Below the pieces are notes generated by a model. That model searched no databases, was not told the origin of the DNA, and saw only the letters and a program-made list of their open reading frames with translations. A stretch of 22,916 nucleotides of DNA. It comes from a bacterium. Its GTDB lineage: Bacteria; ARS69. Position 1 is the first letter of the stretch; each line of letters starts with the position of its first letter. Shown here one piece after another: positions 17,334 to 22,916 of this stretch. The position numbers and the translations under genes are program-made. Location of the stretch: NCBI GenBank assembly GCA_025774805.1, contig JALGZR010000115.1:1-22916 (forward strand), given 5' to 3'.

Positions 17334-17570
17334 CTAGCAGCCGCCCGGGTTCAGGGGCATCGGCTCCACCTGGGTCCGGACGTTGTTGATCAGGGCCCGA
17401 AGCGTCTCCACGGTCGAGTTCGGCTCATATTCGAACGCGGCTTCCTTGTCCTGCCACTCGCACAGCTCCATCCACGCCTCGCCCCACTGCTTGAGGATCT
17501 TCCCGCTTTCATAGAGCTCGTCGTACGTGATCGTCGACATCGGCGGCGTGCCATTCGGCGGCGGCGTCAT
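17334..17570 (-). CDS. Small peptide B (78 aa), candidate RiPP precursor with PLNPGGC C-terminus
   Basis: A 78-residue protein, unrecognised as a family. After a Pro-rich start it has an amphipathic helix (T-Y-D-E-L-Y-E-S-G-K-I-L-K-Q-W, about 15-29), the segment N-S-T-V-E-T-L-R-A-L (51-60) and ends exactly at Cys78 in M-P-L-N-P-G-G-C. Cysteines are only at 37 and 78. It aligns along most of its length with peptide A. I chose the ATG at 17570 because GAGG lies 7 nt upstream; an internal ATG at 17540 has no ribosome site and the open frame further upstream overlaps the kinase gene. It starts 43 nt after the kinase stop on the same strand. Confidence 0.75.
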   Translation of the reverse strand: MTPPPNGTPPMSTITYDELYESGKILKQWGEAWMELCEWQDKEAAFEYEPNSTVETLRALINNVRTQVEPMPLNPGGC

Positions 17571-17613
17571 CGCTTCACCTCGATTCGGTTCACCCGGGAA
17601 GAGAAGAGTGATC

Positions 17614-20277
17614 TCAACGCGTCGACTCGATCGTCCAAACGTGTCCTCTCGGGGCAATGCGAGAGAATGCTAACAGATCCTCGGTGGGCGAGAGGTCGAA
17701 AAACGGGGGACTCTCCGGACCTCCGAAGACGATCGCGTCGTGTTCCTCTCGAACCTCTCCGGTGGAGGGGTCGATCACGCGACACTGGAGTCGATCCTCT
17801 CCCCACGTTCCGCAGACCCAGAGATCACCGGATGCACAGCTCCAGCGCACTCGCAGCGCGGAGGCCCCGTCCGTGATCCGTCGGGGCGAATCCCCTCCGT
17901 CCACCCCCACGATACACACTTCGCGAGCGCCGTTCCGCGAGCCCACGTAGGCGAGCTCCCGTCCGTCGGGAGACCAGACCGGCGTGAACGGGATCTCCTG
18001 GCGACCCATCACGCGGCGAGGTTCGCCGGTCGTCACTCCGTCCTCCACGGGAACGATCCAGATTTGGAAGCCGTCCTCCCGATCGGAGACGAACGCGATC
18101 TCCCTCCCGTCCGGAGACCAGGACGGATGAAGATCCGCGGCGGGGTGGTCGGTCAGGCGCTGCGCCTCGCCCCCCTGAGCGGGAAACGCCCACAGGTCTC
18201 TCACCTCTCCCTGGATCCGGTAGCACGCGATCCAGCGGCCGTCGGGGGAGAACGCCGGGTGCGAGACGGTGGGCCCCCCGTCGCTGAGGCGCCTGGGCGG
18301 GCCGGCGGGCCGCCCGTTCTCGAGCGGCTGGATCCACAGCTCCGCGGTCCTTCCCCACCGCTTCGAGACGAAGGCCACGGCCGATCCGTCGGGCGCCAGC
18401 GTCGGCATCCGGTCGTCCCGGGAACCGGGGATCGGGAATTGCCGATTGGTCTTCACATCCTTCAACAGGATCTCCTCGTGGTCCGATCGGGTGGAGTACG
18501 CGAAGCGCCGGCCGTCCCGGGAGAAGGTCGGGTGGCCCTCGGAGCCCGACCCGAGGGAGTACCGCCGGGGCTCGCCGCCGTCGGCCCCCACCCACCAGAG
18601 GGCCGCGATGCCGTCCCGATGGGACTCGAAGACGATGGCGGTCCCCGACGGAGCCCACGTCGGATCGATGGCGATGCTCCCGACTCCGGTGAGGGGCCGC
18701 GCTTCCCCGCCGTCGGCGGGGATCTCCCAGAGACGGTCGTGTCCCGTGTACACGATCGTACGGCAGTTCGGGGACCACGCGGGATTCATGTGGTTGAACA
18801 GGCCGTCACCATCTCGCGTGAGGAGGCGGGCGTCGGTCGGATTCTCGAGAGTCGCAACGCCGATTCGAATGAACCCGCCGGCTCGGGCTCGGGCGAAGGC
18901 GAGCCGGCGTCCGTCGGGGGAGATCGCCGCGTTCTTCGCGTCGGGCAGCAGGAGCGTGCCTCCCCCTCCCATCTGTCCGACTTTCCAGAGCGATACGTCC
19001 TGTCCGTCGTCGTGCGTGTAAACGATCGCACTTCCGTCGGGGAACCAGGCGGGCTCCGTCTCCTGGCCCGGACTGTCGGTGATCCGGAGCGCGTTGCCTC
19101 CGCGCGCGTCCACGATGTAGATGTCGGAGTTCCCGCCCCGGTCGGACGCGAACGCGATCCGGCTCCCGTCCGGAGAGAGCGCGGGATCCCGATTCCAGCC
19201 GTCTCCCGTGGTGACCTGACGGGGCGTCCCGTCGGGGATCGGACTCCCACCTCCCTCTCGCGCCACCATCCACACGATCGCCGCGACCGCCGCCACCATG
19301 GCGACCCCCAGGGCCCAGCCCAGCAGCCGCGGGCGGGGGCGCGGAAGAACCCCGTTCGTGCTCGTGGACGAGTACTCGCTGAACTCCAGATCCCGTCGCA
19401 GCGTCCGGAGAGCTCCCCGGAGCGCACGCGCATCGGGATAGCGGTCGTCGGGGGATTTCCGAAGACACTTGAGGATGATCCGCTCGAGCTCCGGAGGCGT
19501 CTCCGGCACGTACCGGGCGAACGACTCGGGATCCCGGTGGACGATCCGGTCGAAGATCTCGCCGAACTGATCGCCGGGAAACGCGGGTACGCCCGTGGCG
19601 AGCTCGTACAACACCGCGCCCAGGGAGAAGAGGTCGGTTCTCCTGTCGACCTCCTTGCCGAGGGCCTGCTCGGGAGACATGTAGCGTGGGGTCCCGAGCA
19701 CGGTCCCCATCGTCGTGATCTCGGTCGGCTGCGCGGAGATCGTGGATTGCTCCTCGGGCGGGATCAGAACCCGGGCGAGACCGAAGTCGGACAGGAGGGC
19801 ACCGCCGTCCTGATGGATGAGGATGTTCCGAGGATTCACGTCCCGGTGGAGCACGTTTCGCGCGTGGGCGGCCTCCAGCGCGCCGGCGAGCTGCTCCCCC
19901 CAACGCAGGGTCTTCTCGATCGGAGGGCGCCCGCGGCTCAGGACGGTCCGGAGATCCTCCCCCTCGACGAGCTCGAGGGCGATCCAGGGGAGGCCGTTCG
20001 CCTCGAACGTGTCGTAGACCTGAACGATGCCCGAGTGCGTCACGCGGGCCGTGGCGCGCGCTTCCTGGAGGAAGCGCTGGCGGATCTTCGGGTCGGCGGC
20101 CAGATGGGGCCAGGGGCACTTGAGCGCGACCTGACGCTCCAGACGGGGATCCCGGGCGCGGTAGACCACGCCCATTCCGCCGTGGCCGATCTCCGAGAGG
20201 ATCTCGTAGTCCCGGATTCTCTGGCCGGGACGGGCCGGGTGCGATCTCTCGCCCTCGCTCTCGGAGTGACGCGTCAA
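17614..20277 (-). CDS. Membrane Ser/Thr protein kinase (PknB type) with extracytoplasmic TolB/PD40 beta-propeller
   Basis: An 887-residue single-pass membrane kinase. The cytoplasmic kinase domain is about 24-295: glycine loop E-I-G-H-G-G-M-G-V-V-Y (29-39), catalytic Lys53 in V-A-L-K, HRD at 144-146, DFG at 164-166 and an S-P-E replacing APE at 201-203. The catalytic loop reads H-R-D-V-N-P-R-N, with Asn where most kinases have Lys. A transmembrane helix lies at about 318-339. The remaining ~540 residues hold about eleven S-P-D-G-type PD40 repeats forming one or two propellers outside the cytoplasm. The start is TTG at 20277, chosen because GAGGAGG lies 7 nt upstream; an in-frame ATG at 20385 lacks a ribosome site. 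It is the first gene of the peptide-rSAM-M64 series and may sense an external signal, though such kinases are numerous in these phyla. Confidence 0.9.
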   Translation of the reverse strand: MTRHSESEGERSHPARPGQRIRDYEILSEIGHGGMGVVYRARDPRLERQVALKCPWPHLAADPKIRQRFLQEARATARVTHSGIVQVYDTFEANGLPWIALELVEGEDLRTVLSRGRPPIEKTLRWGEQLAGALEAAHARNVLHRDVNPRNILIHQDGGALLSDFGLARVLIPPEEQSTISAQPTEITTMGTVLGTPRYMSPEQALGKEVDRRTDLFSLGAVLYELATGVPAFPGDQFGEIFDRIVHRDPESFARYVPETPPELERIILKCLRKSPDDRYPDARALRGALRTLRRDLEFSEYSSTSTNGVLPRPRPRLLGWALGVAMVAAVAAIVWMVAREGGGSPIPDGTPRQVTTGDGWNRDPALSPDGSRIAFASDRGGNSDIYIVDARGGNALRITDSPGQETEPAWFPDGSAIVYTHDDGQDVSLWKVGQMGGGGTLLLPDAKNAAISPDGRRLAFARARAGGFIRIGVATLENPTDARLLTRDGDGLFNHMNPAWSPNCRTIVYTGHDRLWEIPADGGEARPLTGVGSIAIDPTWAPSGTAIVFESHRDGIAALWWVGADGGEPRRYSLGSGSEGHPTFSRDGRRFAYSTRSDHEEILLKDVKTNRQFPIPGSRDDRMPTLAPDGSAVAFVSKRWGRTAELWIQPLENGRPAGPPRRLSDGGPTVSHPAFSPDGRWIACYRIQGEVRDLWAFPAQGGEAQRLTDHPAADLHPSWSPDGREIAFVSDREDGFQIWIVPVEDGVTTGEPRRVMGRQEIPFTPVWSPDGRELAYVGSRNGAREVCIVGVDGGDSPRRITDGASALRVRWSCASGDLWVCGTWGEDRLQCRVIDPSTGEVREEHDAIVFGGPESPPFFDLSPTEDLLAFSRIAPRGHVWTIESTR

Positions 20278-20438
20278 AGCGGTTCCCTCCTCGCGGGGTG
20301 AGCCCCTTCTCACCCAGGGACCGGTTCCTCCGGGCGGACGGCAGCGACTCCGCCCGCAGACCGACCTGCGGGCGGGCGCCCGCATCCCGCCCCCGACCCG
20401 ATCTCGCCCCGGGGACCCGGCACGCGGCCCAGGAAAAC

Positions 20439-20467
20439 AGCATACTTCCCGGATTCACCCTTTCCAA
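20439..20467 (-). promoter_or_regulatory. Candidate promoter for the kinase-peptide-rSAM operon
   Basis: On the minus strand TTGGAA (20467-20462; 4/6 to TTGACA) and TATGCT (20444-20439; 4/6 to TATAAT) are 17 nt apart. Transcription would start near 20432, leaving a leader of about 155 nt before the TTG start of the kinase. This lies in the 376-nt divergent region 20278-20653; 20278-20430 holds no other feature I can support. By-eye call. Confidence 0.4.
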
Positions 20468-20483
20468 GCCGCAGGATAAATGG

Positions 20484-20512
20484 TACACATTCGGTACTAG
20501 TACCGATATAGT
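20484..20512 (+). promoter_or_regulatory. Candidate promoter with a 16-bp palindromic operator for the rrf2-suf operon
   Basis: A -10 box TATAGT (20507-20512, 5/6) and a -35-like TACACA (20484-20489, 4/6) are exactly 17 nt apart. The spacer contains the perfect palindrome TCGGTACTAGTACCGA (20491-20506). This AT-richer patch stands out in a GC-rich region. A dimer bound here would block RNA polymerase, the classical repressor position. The adjacent Rrf2-family regulator is the natural candidate to bind. The palindrome also lies upstream of the divergent kinase promoter. The leader to the GTG start is about 135 nt. Confidence 0.6.
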
Positions 20513-20653
20513 ACTCATTGGAGAGGCGGTCCCGAGGCCCTCCCGAGGCCCCGGGACGGTCGAGCCAAGGGCCGAGGGCCGACCCGCGGCCCGGAGCGCC
20601 GCCTTCGGGGTTCAGTCCTGCATCCGGAGAGGGAGACGGAGGGAACCGCACCC

Positions 20654-21165
20654 GTGTTCGGATTCACGCGAAAGACCGACTACGCCCTCGTGGCTCTGGC
20701 CGGGCTCGCCGAGGTCTCCGGCGACGATCCCGCACGGCTGAGTGCCCGCCGGATCTCGGAGCGCTACGGCGTTCCCCTCCCCGTTCTCATGAACGTCCTG
20801 AAGAACCTGGTGGGGGGCGGTCTCGTGAGCTCGACCCGGGGCGCCCGAGGCGGCTACGCGCTCGCGCGGAGCCCGGAGGGCATCTCCGTGAACGACGTCA
20901 TCTCGGCGATCGAGGGTCCCGTGCAGGTGATGAACTGCTGCGAGCCCGACGAGACCCCGGAACGCGTCGGAGCTGTCGCTCCCGACTGCCGCATGGAGGT
21001 GCGCTGTCCCATCACCAAGTCGGTGCGGCGGCTGAACGAGCGGATCAACGACTACCTCCGCGAAGTCACCCTCGCGGACCTGATGAGAAACGAAGAGAGC
21101 GGCCTCGGGCCCCCTCGGGTCCGAACGTTCGATATCGAGTTTCGCCATCTCGCGAAGGAAGATCG

Positions 21166-21169
<4 letters not shown>
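20654..21169 (+). CDS. Rrf2/IscR-family transcriptional regulator of the suf operon
   Basis: A 171-residue winged-helix regulator. The opening [13 protein letters not shown] is diagnostic for the Rrf2 family, followed by the recognition-helix region [13 protein letters not shown] and the wing [11 protein letters not shown] (60-70). Four cysteines in the C-terminal half (95, 96, 112, 118) resemble the three-Cys Fe-S-binding loop of IscR, so it probably senses cluster status and regulates sufBCD. The start is GTG at 20654, with GGAGG 11 nt upstream, rather far. Its stop overlaps the sufB start (ATGA), so regulator and sufB are coupled. The palindrome at 20491-20506 suggests autoregulation. Confidence 0.9.
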
Positions 21170-22661
<1,492 letters not shown>

Positions 22662-22743
22662 TCGGGAAGCACCGTCCGGAGCGGCGCGAGGCCGTCTCCG
22701 GGAGGGACCACGGAAACGCATACGGGAAGGGATTCCGAGACTC

Positions 22744-22916
22744 ATGCTGGAGATCAAGAATCTGCACGCGAACGTTCAGGGAACGGAGATTCTCAAGGGC
22801 ATCGACCTGCGCGTCGGCGCGGGAGAGGTGCACTCGATCATGGGACCGAACGGCTCGGGCAAGAGCACGCTCGCCCAGGTGCTGGCAGGCCGGGAGACGT
22901 TCGAGGTCACCGAGGG
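22744..22916 (+). CDS. sufC: Fe-S cluster assembly ATPase SufC, N-terminal part (cut by window edge)
   Basis: SufC is the ABC-type ATPase partner of SufB/SufD. The 57 visible codons begin MLEIKNLHANVQGTEILKGI and contain the Walker A motif G-P-N-G-S-G-K-S-T-L (residues 34-43), followed by A-Q-V-L-A-G-R-E, as in SufC (which typically has GxPxYEVTxG next; here F-E-V-T-E-G). It starts 82 nt after the sufB stop, with a weak ribosome site (GGGAAGGG rather far upstream). The signature motif and Walker B lie outside the window. Confidence 0.93.
   Translation, partial: MLEIKNLHANVQGTEILKGIDLRVGAGEVHSIMGPNGSGKSTLAQVLAGRETFEVTE

Noticed and set aside
17614-20277. The kinase as a catalytically dead pseudokinase
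   Set aside because: The HRD Asp, DFG Asp and catalytic Lys are present; only the Lys after HRD is replaced, a variation tolerated in other bacterial kinases.

Overview
The window is a GC-rich bacterial chromosome segment (no phage, transposon or CRISPR signs) with tightly packed operons, frequent 1-4 nt gene overlaps and several TTG/GTG starts. The gene mix (PknB-type kinase fused to a TolB-like propeller, DUF1579, propionyl-CoA carboxylase with methylmalonyl-CoA epimerase, Rrf2-sufB-sufC, an M64 peptidase lipoprotein) suggests an uncultured Gram-negative lineage of the FCB/Gemmatimonadota/Eisenbacteria/Acidobacteriota kind. That placement is inference; no rRNA is present.

Left part (1-7163, minus strand): a protein quality-control operon read right to left as tRNA-Leu(UAG), tig, clpP, clpX, lon, engB, purA (cut by the window edge). 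Lon carries an unusual histone-H1-like Lys/Arg/Ala tail of about 106 residues. Next comes a hotdog thioesterase (minus, 7258-7689), then a divergent secreted DUF1579 protein (plus, 8009-8614).

Middle (8756-13713, plus): a five-gene operon for a fumarylacetoacetate-hydrolase-fold enzyme, the carboxyltransferase, biotin carboxylase and biotin carrier subunits of a propionyl-CoA-type carboxylase, and methylmalonyl-CoA epimerase. Together they make (R)-methylmalonyl-CoA from propionyl-CoA. The biotin carboxylase frame is broken by an exact 37-bp tandem duplication.

Right-centre (13720-20277, minus): the most interesting region. Read right to left it holds a membrane Ser/Thr kinase with a beta-propeller sensor, two small paralogous peptides (78 and 74 aa) sharing a C-terminal P-x-PLNPG-[G/D]-C motif, a radical SAM/SPASM enzyme, and an M64-family zinc peptidase lipoprotein. 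I read this as a candidate undescribed RiPP-like (ribosomally made, enzyme-modified peptide) system. The motif and architecture are seen directly; the function is inferred.

Right edge (20278-22916, plus): a divergent promoter region with a 16-bp palindrome lying inside a promoter spacer, then an Rrf2/IscR-type regulator, sufB and the start of sufC (Fe-S cluster assembly). sufB is also broken, by an exact 47-bp tandem duplication. Two exact frame-breaking duplications within 10 kb in core genes point to an assembly artefact or an unusual slippage process; removing one copy restores each gene.
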